Shown here piece after piece: positions 26,912 to 35,615 of a stretch of 64,000 nt of DNA. Location: the NCBI RefSeq assembly GCF_001421715.1, contig NZ_LMKP01000023.1:72044-136043 (forward strand). Reading direction: 5' to 3'. The notes under the pieces were generated by a model, which was not told where the DNA came from, did not search any database, and saw nothing but the letters and a program-made list of their open reading frames with translations. The stretch is from Sphingomonas sp. Leaf22. Lineage in GTDB: Bacteria; Pseudomonadota; Alphaproteobacteria; Sphingomonadales; Sphingomonadaceae. The translations under genes and the position numbers were made by a program. Numbering within the stretch: the first letter of the stretch is position 1; each line of letters starts with the position of its first letter.

Positions 26912-27915
26912 AGGCGGTCGAACTGCGCGCGCCCGGCGGGCTCGACCGGCTGGAACTGGTCGATCGCGCCGACCCGGGGCAGCCGGGGCCAGGCCAAATA
27001 CGGGTGAAGCTGCATGGCAGCTCGCTGAACTTCCACGACTATATCGTTGCCAGTGGCAAGTCGCCCGCCGAGAACGGTCGGGTGCCGATGGCCGACGGGG
27101 CGGGCACGGTCGAGGCGGTGGGTGAGGGCGTCCGCGACTTCGCGGTCGGCGATCTGGTCGTGTCGTGTTTCTTCCCCGACTGGCAGGACGGCGCGCCGTC
27201 CATCGGTGACTTTGCGCGGACGCCGGGCGACGGCATCGACGGGTTCGCGCAGGAAGTGGTCGTGCTGCCTGCGACCGCCTTCACCCTAGCGCCCAAGGGC
27301 TGGGACGCCGTCGAAGCGGCGACGATCACCACTGCCGGACTGACCGCGTGGCGCGCCTTGGTCGTCGATGGCGGGCTGAAGGCGGGCGACCGGGTGTTGC
27401 TGCTCGGCACCGGTGGCGTGTCCATCTGGGCATTCCAGATCGCCAAGGCGATGGGTGCGAAGGTCGCGATCACCTCGTCGAGCGACGACAAGCTGGCGCG
27501 CGCGGCGGCGATGGGCGCGGATTTCACCGTCAATTACCGCAGCGATCCCGACTGGGGTGCGACCGTCGCCAAATGGGCGGACGGGCGTGGCGTCGACCAT
27601 GTCGTGGAGGTCGGCGGCCCGGCGACGCTGGCGCAGTCGATCGCGGCGGTGCGGGTCGGCGGGCATATTTCGCTGATCGGCGTGCTGACCGGGCGCGGCG
27701 GCGAGGTGCCGACCGCGGCGCTGATGGCCAAACAGGCGCGGTTGCAGGGGCTGATCGTCGGCAGCCGGCGCGAGCAGCAGGACTTCGTCCGCGCGCTGGA
27801 AGTGACCGGGATACGGCCGGTGGTGGACCGGCGCTTCGGGTTGGGCGAATTGGCCGAGGCGTTCCGGTATCAGGAGGGTGGCGATCATTTCGGCAAGATC
27901 GGGGTGGCGTGGTAG
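26908..27915 (+). CDS. MDR-superfamily alcohol dehydrogenase / quinone reductase
   Basis: This 335-residue medium-chain dehydrogenase/reductase shows an N-terminal GroES-like domain ([31 protein letters not shown]) and a Rossmann domain with a nucleotide loop ([18 protein letters not shown]). The classical catalytic zinc cysteine and the four structural cysteines are missing, so it is probably a zinc-independent NAD(P)H-dependent carbonyl or quinone reductase. It overlaps gloA by 4 bp, so a role in aldehyde/ketoaldehyde detoxification alongside glyoxalase is a reasonable inference. Confidence 0.85.
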   Translation: MKAVELRAPGGLDRLELVDRADPGQPGPGQIRVKLHGSSLNFHDYIVASGKSPAENGRVPMADGAGTVEAVGEGVRDFAVGDLVVSCFFPDWQDGAPSIGDFARTPGDGIDGFAQEVVVLPATAFTLAPKGWDAVEAATITTAGLTAWRALVVDGGLKAGDRVLLLGTGGVSIWAFQIAKAMGAKVAITSSSDDKLARAAAMGADFTVNYRSDPDWGATVAKWADGRGVDHVVEVGGPATLAQSIAAVRVGGHISLIGVLTGRGGEVPTAALMAKQARLQGLIVGSRREQQDFVRALEVTGIRPVVDRRFGLGELAEAFRYQEGGDHFGKIGVAW

Positions 27916-27939
27916 GGTTTCGATCTTCGCCACTTGCAA

Positions 27940-28049
27940 CCGTTCGTGCTGCGTAGGGCCTGAGCGAAGTTGAAAGGCGTATCGAAGCCTCTTTCGCGGT
28001 CCTCCGATACGCCGTTTCGACAAGCTCAATGGGTACTCAGGACGAACGG
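27940..28049. repeat. 110-bp imperfect palindrome (family C)
   Basis: The left end CCGTTCGTGCTGCGTAGGGC and inner GGCGTATCGAAG mirror the right CTCCGATACGCC and ACTCAGGACGAACGG. This CGTTCGT...GCTACTCAG...CGATACGCC pattern is a recognisable dispersed palindrome in sphingomonad genomes (from memory, not searched). Confidence 0.75.
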
Positions 28050-28084
28050 TCGCGGGATGTTTTCGAGTCTTTCCTCATTCCCCC

Positions 28085-28205
28085 GTTTGCTTCGAGCGGG
28101 GGTTCGAGCCTCTCGAGAACCGTAGTCGAGAAGGGGGTGCCCCAAACGACCGAGTTCTCGACGGACGCTTCTCGACAGGCTCGAAGCTGCTCGAACCGAA
28201 CGGGG
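28085..28205. repeat. TTCGAGC/TTCTCGAC palindromic repeats (family C, second unit)
   Basis: Several copies of TTCGAGC and TTCTCGA in both orientations (GGTTCGAGCCTCTCGAGAAC, GTAGTCGAGAAG, GTTCTCGACGGAC, TTCTCGACAGGCTCGAAGC, GCTCGAACCG) form nested stems. It lies directly beside the 110-bp palindrome. Confidence 0.65.
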
Positions 28206-28281
28206 TTTTTGCGGGGCTTCGTGGCTTCTATTGGCCTGCCCGCCCCAGATACTTCCTTGCCCGAGGAAGGGAGCCGCGTCG

Positions 28282-28917
28282 TCAGACCAGCACCTTCTCC
28301 GGCGTCGGCACCGCGCCCAACGGCGTCGTCGCGTCGATTTCCATCAGCGGCTTGAGCAATCCGTCGCGCAGGTCGTAGACCCAGCCATGCAGTTCCAGCG
28401 GCTGGCCCGCGGCGAACGCGTGTTGCACGATATCGGTCTTGGCGAGGGCGACCAGCTGGTCGCGGACGTTCAGTTCGACCAGCCGGTTGGCGCGCTGTTC
28501 GGCGGGCAGGGCGTCCAGTTCCTCGCGGTGGCTGTCGATCACGTCGCGGGCGATGGCCAGCCAGTCATGGACATGGCCCTGCACGCCGCCTTCCAGCGCC
28601 GCGTGGATGCCGCCGCAGCCATAATGGCCGCAGACGATGATGTGGCCGATCTTCAGTACCTCGACCGCGAATTGCACCACCGACATCAGATTCTGGTCCT
28701 CGGGGTGGATCAGATTGGCGATGTTGCGGTGCATGAACATGCCGCCCGGCTCGGTATTGGTCAGCTGGTCGGGGGCGACGCGGCTGTCCGAACAGCCGAT
28801 CCACAGAAACTCGGGCTGCTGGCCGGCGGTCTGGCGCGCAAAATAGTCGGGATTTTCCTCGAGCCGTTCGGCGGCCCATGCCTTGTTGGCGAGGAGCAGA
28901 TGCTTGTATTCCCTCAT
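28282..28917 (-). CDS. can: Beta-carbonic anhydrase, Can type
   Basis: This 211-residue enzyme interconverts CO2 and bicarbonate. Zinc ligands are C42, H98 and C101, with D44 in the GCSDSR motif; these are the same positions as in E. coli Can. Other family motifs are FMHRNIANLIHPEDQN and VCGHYGCGGI. Its start overlaps the SulP transporter stop (ATGA at 28914-28917), so it is translated with the transporter. The coupling suggests that it handles bicarbonate moved by that transporter. The second, different carbonic anhydrase gene lies on the other side of the transporter. Confidence 0.95.
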   Translation of the reverse strand: MREYKHLLLANKAWAAERLEENPDYFARQTAGQQPEFLWIGCSDSRVAPDQLTNTEPGGMFMHRNIANLIHPEDQNLMSVVQFAVEVLKIGHIIVCGHYGCGGIHAALEGGVQGHVHDWLAIARDVIDSHREELDALPAEQRANRLVELNVRDQLVALAKTDIVQHAFAAGQPLELHGWVYDLRDGLLKPLMEIDATTPLGAVPTPEKVLV

Positions 28918-30512
28918 GCGTAGGCAACCTCCTTGCGCGGCGCCATGATCTGCGGCGCGGTCTTTTCACCGATATCGCCGCGCACCAGTACGTTGATCCC
29001 GCGATACTGGGCATTCTTGATGAAGCCGTTGATGATGTCGATATTGTCGAGATCGACATAGCTGGTCGCCGACAGATCGATCACCACGGTGCACTCGTCG
29101 GGCACCTTTTCCAGTTCGCGGGTCAGTTCGACCTTGTGGATGAAATACAGGTTGCGCTTGGCGCGGACCATGCAGCTGGCACCGGGACCTTCGCCGTCCT
29201 GCACGAACGTGACCGCCGGGCGGAAATTGCGGGCGATGACGAACACGAAACCGACGACCAGACCGACGACGATGCCCTTGAGCAGGTCGGTGAATAGGAT
29301 CGCGACGATGGTGACGACGAACGGCACGAACTGGGTCATGCCCTGTTTCCAGCGTATGGCGAAAAGTTCCGGCTTGGTCAATTTATAGCCGGTCTGAATC
29401 AGCACCGCGGCGAGCGCCGACAGCGGGATCAGGTTGAGGAGGAACGGGATCAGCAGGACGCTGAGCAACAGCCACGTGCCGTGCAGGATCGTCGACAGTT
29501 TCGACGCGGCGTTCGAATCGACATTGGCCGACGACCGGACGATCACCGAGGTGACCGGCAGGCCGCCGATCAGCCCCGAGACGATGTTGCCGGTACCCTG
29601 TGCCAGCAGTTCGTGGTTCTTGTTCGTCACGCGGCGCTTGGGATCGAGTTCGTCGACCGCCTTCACCGACAGCAGCGATTCGAGGCTGGCGACGATCGCC
29701 AGCGTGACCGCGACCGTCCACACCGTCGCGTTGCCGATCTGGCCGAAGTCGGGCAGGCTGAACAGCTTCACGAACCCGCCGATACCGTCGGCGATCGGCA
29801 CGCTGACCAGATGGGTTGGCTTCACCTGAATGGCGGGGGCGATCAGCCCGAGCAGCGCGTTGATCGCGATCGATCCGAGGACGACGACCAGCGGGCCGGG
29901 AACGAAGCGCAGCGGCCCGTCCTTCGGCTTGTTCTTGTCCCACCAGAACAGGAAGGCGATGCTGATCGCGGCGATGATCGTGGCACCCCAAACGACCTGT
30001 TCGCGTGCGACGAAGAGGATGGTGTTGAAGGTGTTCAGCCCGTCCCCCTGGCGGAAGGCGAAATCGCCGCCGGGATCGCCGTCATAGCCGATCGCGTGCG
30101 GCACCTGCTTCAGGATCAGGATCAGACCGATCGCCGCCAGCATGCCGGTGATGACCGACGACGGCACGAATTCGCCCAGCACGCCCGAGCGGGAAAAGGA
30201 CAGCAGGATTTGAAGACAGCCGGCAAGGAACACTGCGAGCAGGAACGCCTCGAAGCTCGGCAGCTTGGTGATCGCGTCGAGCACGATCACGGTCAGGCCG
30301 GCGGCGGGGCCGCTGACCGACAGCGGCGACTTGCTGATCGCTCCGACGACGATGCCGCCGACGATCCCGGCGATCAGCCCCGAGAACAAGGGCGCGCCCG
30401 ATGCCAGTGCGACGCCCAGACACAGCGGCAGGGCGACGAGCGCGACGACGATCGAGGCGGGAATGTCCTGGCGCAGATTGGCGAGCAGGGATGGTTGCGA
30501 CATGGCAGGCAT
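28914..30512 (-). CDS. SulP-family anion transporter (probable bicarbonate uptake)
   Basis: This 532-residue inner-membrane SLC26/SulP protein has about 12-14 membrane segments and the family motifs SVSGPAAGLTVIV and GLPVTSVIVRSSANVDSNAA. It ends with a C-terminal STAS-like domain (about 430-530, ECTVVIDLSATSYVDLDNI). SulP proteins carry sulfate, bicarbonate or other anions; the fused-in-operon carbonic anhydrases point to bicarbonate (BicA-like), possibly Na+-coupled. This is inference from context. The start is ATG 30512 (AAGG just upstream) or ATG 30503; the N terminus is the same fold either way. The gene lies 117 bp after a second carbonic anhydrase gene on the same strand. Confidence 0.88.
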   Translation of the reverse strand: MPAMSQPSLLANLRQDIPASIVVALVALPLCLGVALASGAPLFSGLIAGIVGGIVVGAISKSPLSVSGPAAGLTVIVLDAITKLPSFEAFLLAVFLAGCLQILLSFSRSGVLGEFVPSSVITGMLAAIGLILILKQVPHAIGYDGDPGGDFAFRQGDGLNTFNTILFVAREQVVWGATIIAAISIAFLFWWDKNKPKDGPLRFVPGPLVVVLGSIAINALLGLIAPAIQVKPTHLVSVPIADGIGGFVKLFSLPDFGQIGNATVWTVAVTLAIVASLESLLSVKAVDELDPKRRVTNKNHELLAQGTGNIVSGLIGGLPVTSVIVRSSANVDSNAASKLSTILHGTWLLLSVLLIPFLLNLIPLSALAAVLIQTGYKLTKPELFAIRWKQGMTQFVPFVVTIVAILFTDLLKGIVVGLVVGFVFVIARNFRPAVTFVQDGEGPGASCMVRAKRNLYFIHKVELTRELEKVPDECTVVIDLSATSYVDLDNIDIINGFIKNAQYRGINVLVRGDIGEKTAPQIMAPRKEVAYA

Positions 30513-30629
30513 TGCCTTGTTCTGAAAAGTGGTGCGCCGGGCGCGCTTGGGGGAAGCACGCCCGGCGCGGTGCCCGGGATCGACGGAACGGGGGAGGGAA
30601 GGTTCGCCCCGCCGATCTCGCGGGAACGG

Positions 30630-31325
30630 CTATTCGGCGGCTTCCGCCGTCACGAAATCTGCGGCCAGCCGCTTGGCGGCGGGCAAGGCCACCGGCAGCG
30701 CCCGATCCGGGTTGATCGGCGCGAACCGGCCGGTCGTGCCGTCGAGCGCGAGGATCGAGCCGGTATGGATATCGACGAACCAGCCGTGCAGCGTCAGTTC
30801 GCCCTTGGCGATGCGCGACGCGACCGCCGGATGGGTGCGCAGGTGCGAAATCTGGACCACGACATTTTCGAGGCTGGCGGCGCGAACCGCGGCGGCATCG
30901 TCGAGATCGGGATAGCTATTTTCGACCACCGAGTGCGCCGCGTGGCTGTGGCGCAGCCATGCGGCGACGCTGGGCAGCCCCTCCAGCGTTTCGGGCTTCA
31001 TCAGCGCGCCCATCGCGCCGCAACCCGAATGGCCCGACACGATGATGTCGGTGACGCCGAGCACGGCGACCGCATATTCGACGGTCGAGGTGGTGCCGCC
31101 ATTCTGCTGGGTGAAGGGCGGGACGATGTTGCCGGCGTTGCGGATGACGAACACGTCGCCCGGCTTTGCCTGAAGAATATGTTCGGGCACGACGCGCGAG
31201 TCGGAACAGGAGATCATCAGGACCTTCGGGCTTTGCCCATCGGTCGCGAGTTTCGAATAGAGGTCGGCATCGCTGCCGAACACGTCCTTTTCGAACCCGA
31301 ATACCCGGCCGATCACGTCGTTCAC
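30630..31325 (-). CDS. Second beta-carbonic anhydrase (different subgroup)
   Basis: This 231-residue beta-carbonic anhydrase has zinc ligands C40, H99 and C102 with D42 in ISCSDSRVVPE, and motifs FVIRNAGNIVPPF and VSGHSGCGAMGAL. It differs clearly from the Can-type enzyme next door: RNAGN instead of RNIAN, and GHSGCGA instead of GHYGCGG, which marks a different clade. GTG at 31325 follows GAGGGAGA and gives the normal length; the upstream frame is non-conserved. It is first in a probable operon with SulP and can. Confidence 0.92.
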   Translation of the reverse strand: MNDVIGRVFGFEKDVFGSDADLYSKLATDGQSPKVLMISCSDSRVVPEHILQAKPGDVFVIRNAGNIVPPFTQQNGGTTSTVEYAVAVLGVTDIIVSGHSGCGAMGALMKPETLEGLPSVAAWLRHSHAAHSVVENSYPDLDDAAAVRAASLENVVVQISHLRTHPAVASRIAKGELTLHGWFVDIHTGSILALDGTTGRFAPINPDRALPVALPAAKRLAADFVTAEAAE

Positions 31326-31423
31326 GCTCGTCTCCCTCAAACTTTCGGCCGGTCGCACGCTTGCGCCCTTTGGAAAGGGTATAGCCGGGAGATTCTTGCT
31401 GCGTTCGCCTGCTGCGTAACGAA

Positions 31424-32767
31424 TTATTGCTGAACGTCGAACGGCGCGGGCAGGATGATGGCGGCGCACAGCCCGCCGCTCTCGCGGTTCCGAAGCTCCA
31501 GCCGTCCGCTTTCGCCATCCACCGCGCGCTGCACGATCGACAGGCCGAGACCGAAGCCTACCGTGTCGCGTTTGCGTGCGGTGTCGAGCCGGACGAACGG
31601 TTCGAGCACGTCGCCCAGCGATTCGTCGGGAATGCCGGGGCCGTCATCCTCGACCCGGACGACGGTCGCGCCATTCTCTACCGCCAGCGATACGGTGACG
31701 CTCCCGCCGTAATGGATCGCGTTTTCGACCAGATTGACGACGGCGCGGCGGAAGCCGGAGCGTCGCACGGCACGCTCGAAATGGTCGGGGCCGGTATAGC
31801 GTGCGTCATGGCCGTGGTCGGCGGCATCGTCGACGATGCTGGCACACAGCACCGCGAGGTCGACCAGCACCGGGCGTTCGGGCTCGCTCTCCCCGCCGAG
31901 GAACGCGAGCAGCGAAGTGACCATCGCCTCCATTTCGGCCAGATCGTTCTGCACCGTGTCGCGGACGTCGCGGTCGGGAATGGCATCGGTGCGCAGCCGC
32001 AACCGGGCAAGCGGGGTGCGCAGATCGTGGCCGACCGCCGCCAGCGCGCGGGTGCGTTCGTCGATCAGGCGGTGGATGCGCGCCTGCAACCCGTTGAACG
32101 CGACGACGAGGCGGCGCACCTCGCTCGGCCCCGCTTCCTCGACGATCGGCAGCGACGATCCGCTGCCGGGGCCGAACCGGTCGACGGCATCGGCCAGTTG
32201 CCGCATCGGGCGCAGCGTCCGCCGAATCAGCAGCCCGCCGACCACCATCAGCGCGATCGCCGGGATCAGCGCCAGCAGGATGCGGCCGATGGCGAGGTCG
32301 AAGGCACGCAGCGGTTCGAGCGTGCGGAAATACAGCCAGCTCTTGTCATCGAGCCGGAGCGCGCCGCTGACCACCGATCGGCGACCCTGTCCGATCAGCG
32401 TCAGGTGCAGGCCGGTTGGGGCCAGCGTCGGTTCCCACGCCACCACCTGCTGTTCCATCTCGCGCAGTTCGGTGCCGCTGGCGGGCAGTTCGGGCGCGGT
32501 CGCGCGCCATTGGACGGCATAGCGTTCGGTGGTCAGTTCGGCCGCCATGCCGGCGCGTTCGCCGACCGTGCGTTCCTCGACGATCCGCCGCGCGATCACC
32601 AGATGTTCGGCCAGCCGGCGGGCTTCGTCGTCGCGCACCGAAAACTGGCTGGCGCGTTCGTACAACAGGACCGACACGCCGAATTCGATGACGATCGTCA
32701 ACAGCAGGATCGCGACGATCCGCCCGATCAGGCCGACGGGAAGCGTCGGTATCCGCCGCGCCGGCAC
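31424..32767 (-). CDS. EnvZ-type sensor histidine kinase
   Basis: This 447-residue membrane kinase has a first membrane helix (about 12-35), a periplasmic sensor (about 36-160), a second helix (about 163-182), HAMP, HisKA with H247 in AAVGHDLRTPLARLRLR, and ATPase with NLVENAIHYGG, DDGPGIP and GFGLGLSIVQ. It resembles EnvZ/RisS-type kinases. It starts at GTG 32767, 4 bp after the regulator stop, so the two form an operon. It ends 98 bp before the carbonic anhydrase-SulP genes on the same strand, which may therefore be cotranscribed or regulated by it. Confidence 0.88.
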   Translation of the reverse strand: MPARRIPTLPVGLIGRIVAILLLTIVIEFGVSVLLYERASQFSVRDDEARRLAEHLVIARRIVEERTVGERAGMAAELTTERYAVQWRATAPELPASGTELREMEQQVVAWEPTLAPTGLHLTLIGQGRRSVVSGALRLDDKSWLYFRTLEPLRAFDLAIGRILLALIPAIALMVVGGLLIRRTLRPMRQLADAVDRFGPGSGSSLPIVEEAGPSEVRRLVVAFNGLQARIHRLIDERTRALAAVGHDLRTPLARLRLRTDAIPDRDVRDTVQNDLAEMEAMVTSLLAFLGGESEPERPVLVDLAVLCASIVDDAADHGHDARYTGPDHFERAVRRSGFRRAVVNLVENAIHYGGSVTVSLAVENGATVVRVEDDGPGIPDESLGDVLEPFVRLDTARKRDTVGFGLGLSIVQRAVDGESGRLELRNRESGGLCAAIILPAPFDVQQ

Positions 32768-32771
32768 GGCG

Positions 32772-33482
32772 TCAGCGCCGCTCGACCGGTACGTTCAGCA
32801 TATAGCCGACACCGCGAACGGTGACGATCGGCGGGGTGCCGCCCGCGGTCGACAGCTTGCGGCGCAGGCGGCTGATCAGCACGTCGATGCTGCGGTCCGA
32901 CGAATCGCCCAGCCGGGTGCGCGACAATTCGATCAGCCGTTCGCGCGCGATCACCCGCTGCGCATGGTCGAGCAGCACGACCAGCAGGTCGAATTCGGCA
33001 CCCGTAAGGTCGACGGCGGCACCGGTCGGCGAGGTCAGTTCGCGCCGCGGCAGGTTCGCGGTCCAGCCTTCGAAGCTGTAGATGCCTTCCTCGCGCTGCG
33101 CCGCCTGCGCGTTCAATTCGCCCCGGCGCAGCACGGCGCGGACGCGGGCGATCAGTTCGCGGGTGCCGAACGGCTTGGGCAGGTAATCGTCGGCACCGAG
33201 TTCGAGGCCGATGACGCGGTCGACCTCGCTGCCCTTGGCCGATACGAAGATGATCGGCACGGCGCTGTTCTGCCGGATCTGGCGGCACAGGTCGATGCCG
33301 CTGGTGCCCGGCAGCATAATGTCGAGCAGGATCAGGTCGACCGGTCCCTGTTCCAGCGCCAGCCACATTTCGGGGGCGGCGGAGCAGGTGCGGACGAGAT
33401 AGCCATTTTCCTGCAACGCGCGGGCGGTGAGGGTGCGGAGCGCGGGATCGTCCTCGACGACGATGATCGACGGTGCCGTCAT
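32772..33482 (-). CDS. OmpR-family response regulator
   Basis: This 236-residue response regulator has a receiver domain with EDD at 10-12, phospho-acceptor D54 (LLDIMLPG) and K in PKPFG, and an OmpR winged-helix domain (LTGAEFDLLVVLLDHAQR, SIDVLISRLRRKL, TVRGVGYML). The ATG at 33482 opens MTAPSIIVVEDD. It is first in an operon with the EnvZ-type kinase. A palindromic repeat (family A) lies just upstream. Confidence 0.92.
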   Translation of the reverse strand: MTAPSIIVVEDDPALRTLTARALQENGYLVRTCSAAPEMWLALEQGPVDLILLDIMLPGTSGIDLCRQIRQNSAVPIIFVSAKGSEVDRVIGLELGADDYLPKPFGTRELIARVRAVLRRGELNAQAAQREEGIYSFEGWTANLPRRELTSPTGAAVDLTGAEFDLLVVLLDHAQRVIARERLIELSRTRLGDSSDRSIDVLISRLRRKLSTAGGTPPIVTVRGVGYMLNVPVERR

Positions 33483-33558
33483 GCGGGGTGGCTTGCGAAG
33501 GGGATTGCGCGAAGGCGGATCATCATGGGCATCCCGGCAGGGTTGAGGCGGTATAAAG

Positions 33559-33662
33559 CCCCTCCCTGACAAGGGAGGGGTTGGGGTGGGTAGGGTCGGG
33601 GCGGGCGTTACCGGCCCTTGCAGGCCGACCCACCCCCGGCCCCTCCCTGTCAGGGAGGGGAG
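33559..33662. repeat. Palindromic repeat family A, copy 2
   Basis: It starts CCCCTCCCTGACAAGGGAGG and ends TCCCTGTCAGGGAGGGGAG, with inner GGGGTGGGTAGGGTCGGGGC and GCCGACCCACCCCCGG. The closest match is 48014-48118. Confidence 0.85.
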
Positions 33663-33695
33663 ATCAGCTTGGGCTAAGCACTGGCCGGCGTCCGG

Positions 33696-35465
33696 TCAAT
33701 TCTCGCGCCCGATCGGATACAGCAGGTAGCGCGCATCGTAATAGGGCGTGCGGGCATAGAACCATTGCAGCCGCGCGGTGGCATCCTTCGCAAAATCGGG
33801 GTCGGCGGCGAGCCTGGCGTCGAATTCGGCCTTCAATTTCGGATCGGTCGCCAGCATCCGGTCGGCGAGCGGGGCGATCGCATAGCCTTCGATATATTCG
33901 GTGCGGGCGAGCATTGCCGGGGCCATGTTCCATGCCAGCACCCCGTCCTCGCTTTCGGGTTCGAGCAGGAAGGCGGCCAGCAGGCCCAGCGGCTGGTCGG
34001 CGGGGACGCGGACCGATCCGGACGGCATGGTTTCGCGGCGGCGTTCGTGGACGATCCTGGCGTCCAGCGGGACATGGCCTTCGCTGGCGGCTTGCAGCTT
34101 CGGTTCGGTCGCGCGCGCCATGTCGAGATCGAGCGTTCGCAGGGCGTCGACGGTTTCGTAGCGGATGCCGTGCAACTTCAGCAGGTCGATGACATGGGGC
34201 AGGGTGGCGGGCACCCACCATGCCGCCGGCAGGGTCACCACCTTGTCGGGCAGGCTGCCGAACACCGGCATCCTGAACGTCACGGGCTTGGGCAGCCAGC
34301 GCAGTTCGTCGCGGCCCGACGCGGGCGACCGGTAGCTGTCGTGCGCCAGCCCGAGAAAGTCGACGCTGTAGAGCGGGGTCGGGTTCGCCTTCCACGTCAT
34401 CGTCGCGGTCGCCGGGCGGTCGGCGCGGTCGGTATCGATCGCGGTGCGCAGTGCCGATGCCTGTCCGGCGGCGATGCGCAACGCTTCCTCGACAAAGACA
34501 TAGGTGCCGAGCACGCGCTGGCGATAGGGTTTCAAGGAATGCGTTTCGACCAGCACGGTCGGGATGTGGGCGATGTCGCCATAGCCGGTCGAGAAGCGCG
34601 GCGTGTCGACGTCCTGGCTCATGCCCTTTTCGGGCTCGCGATTGTCGAGCGTGCTGACATAATAGCCGGGCGTATGGCCGCCGCGTTTGAGCGCGGCATC
34701 CATCGCCGGGCGCAACCGCGTGTCGAGGAACCGGCCGATCGCCGCCGACCGCGCATAAAGCCCACGCCAGCCGGAAAAGGCATAGGTCACGTCATAGCGA
34801 TGGTCGATGCCGTCGGTGACGTGCAGATCGAGATACAGCACCGGGTCGAGCCGCCGGATCAGGCCGATCATCGCCTGCGTCTCCGGCGCATCGGCCTTCA
34901 GATAGTCGCGGTTGAGGTTCAGATTCTGCGCGGTGGTGCGCCAGCCCATGTCCCGGGGCCCGCGCTGGTTCGGACGGTTATAGGGGCCGGAGCGTTCGTG
35001 GCCGTCGACATTGTAGATCGGCACGAACACCAGATCGACCTTGTCGAGCAGGCCGTCCTTGCCGCGCAGCGCAATGTCGCGCAGCAGCATCAGCCCGGCG
35101 TCCTTGCCCTCGATCTCGCCGGCATGGATGCCCGCCTGCACCAGCACGACCGGCTTGCCCGCTACGCCCTTGTGTGCGCGGACGGCGTAGAGATCGCGGC
35201 CCTGTGGACTTTTGCCGAAGGTTTCGATGGTCAGCAGCGGCGAGGCGGCGACCAGCCTGTCGAGCCACGCGCGGGTTTCGGCGTAGCTGGGGGTGGTGAC
35301 GAAGGCGCTGGCCTCGGCCGGCGTGATCCACGAGTCGGTCGGTTTGGCGACCAGCTTCTCGCTGGCCCCGTGCCATGGGCGGACGGGCGGCAGGGGGGCT
35401 TCGAGCGGGGACTGGGCGGTGGCGGCGGTGGTGAGAAGGGCGGCGGCGAGGAACAGGGTGCGCAT
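33696..35465 (-). CDS. Exported M14-family zinc carboxypeptidase
   Basis: This 589-residue exported protein begins with a signal peptide (MRTLFLAAALLTTAATAQS). The M14 domain follows: zinc ligands H and E in GIHAGEIEGKDAG (HxxE) and H in LYLDLHVTDG, with substrate-binding YNVDGHERSGPYNRPNQRG and NLNLNRDYLKAD. The likely catalytic Glu lies in TVLVETHSLKPYRQRV. A large C-terminal region (about 390-589) without an obvious family follows. It probably trims peptides in the periplasm. It stands alone; a solo half of repeat family A lies directly upstream. Confidence 0.87.
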   Translation of the reverse strand: MRTLFLAAALLTTAATAQSPLEAPLPPVRPWHGASEKLVAKPTDSWITPAEASAFVTTPSYAETRAWLDRLVAASPLLTIETFGKSPQGRDLYAVRAHKGVAGKPVVLVQAGIHAGEIEGKDAGLMLLRDIALRGKDGLLDKVDLVFVPIYNVDGHERSGPYNRPNQRGPRDMGWRTTAQNLNLNRDYLKADAPETQAMIGLIRRLDPVLYLDLHVTDGIDHRYDVTYAFSGWRGLYARSAAIGRFLDTRLRPAMDAALKRGGHTPGYYVSTLDNREPEKGMSQDVDTPRFSTGYGDIAHIPTVLVETHSLKPYRQRVLGTYVFVEEALRIAAGQASALRTAIDTDRADRPATATMTWKANPTPLYSVDFLGLAHDSYRSPASGRDELRWLPKPVTFRMPVFGSLPDKVVTLPAAWWVPATLPHVIDLLKLHGIRYETVDALRTLDLDMARATEPKLQAASEGHVPLDARIVHERRRETMPSGSVRVPADQPLGLLAAFLLEPESEDGVLAWNMAPAMLARTEYIEGYAIAPLADRMLATDPKLKAEFDARLAADPDFAKDATARLQWFYARTPYYDARYLLYPIGREN

Positions 35466-35504
35466 GGCACCATGGTAGCGGATGCAGAGGAGGACGCCAG
35501 CTTT

Positions 35505-35530
35505 CTCCCCTCCCTGACAAGGGAGGGGAG
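35505..35530. repeat. Solo hairpin of repeat family A
   Basis: CTCCCCTCCCTGACAAGGG followed by AGGGGAG forms the same terminal hairpin as in the full repeats at 33559 and 48014, without the rest of the unit. It lies in the divergent region between the M14 gene and the efflux operon. Confidence 0.8.
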
Positions 35531-35554
35531 TAGGGCCGCCGTCCATTCCTCAAC

Positions 35555-35571
35555 CGGAACGATCTGTTCCG
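35555..35571. promoter_or_regulatory. Inverted repeat CGGAAC-N5-GTTCCG before the EmrAB-like operon
   Basis: Perfect 6-bp arms flank GATCT, 45 bp upstream of the presumed start of the MFS gene. This is a plausible dimeric repressor site; no regulator gene is adjacent, so the protein is unknown. Confidence 0.5.
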
Positions 35572-35615
35572 TTACAAGTTGTTGCCGAGCAATATCCCGA
35601 TATGGAGCCACGGCG

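Larger units (their letters stand above)
27916..28281. other. 366-bp intergenic repeat region between convergent genes
   Basis: No gene is present. Most of the interval is two long imperfect palindromes described separately (27940-28049 and 28085-28205). They may terminate transcription from both sides. Confidence 0.7.

Noticed and set aside
33765..35615. Long upstream extension of the EmrB-like frame
   Set aside because: It overlaps the M14 carboxypeptidase gene on the other strand and has no transporter-like sequence; the conserved protein begins near 35616.
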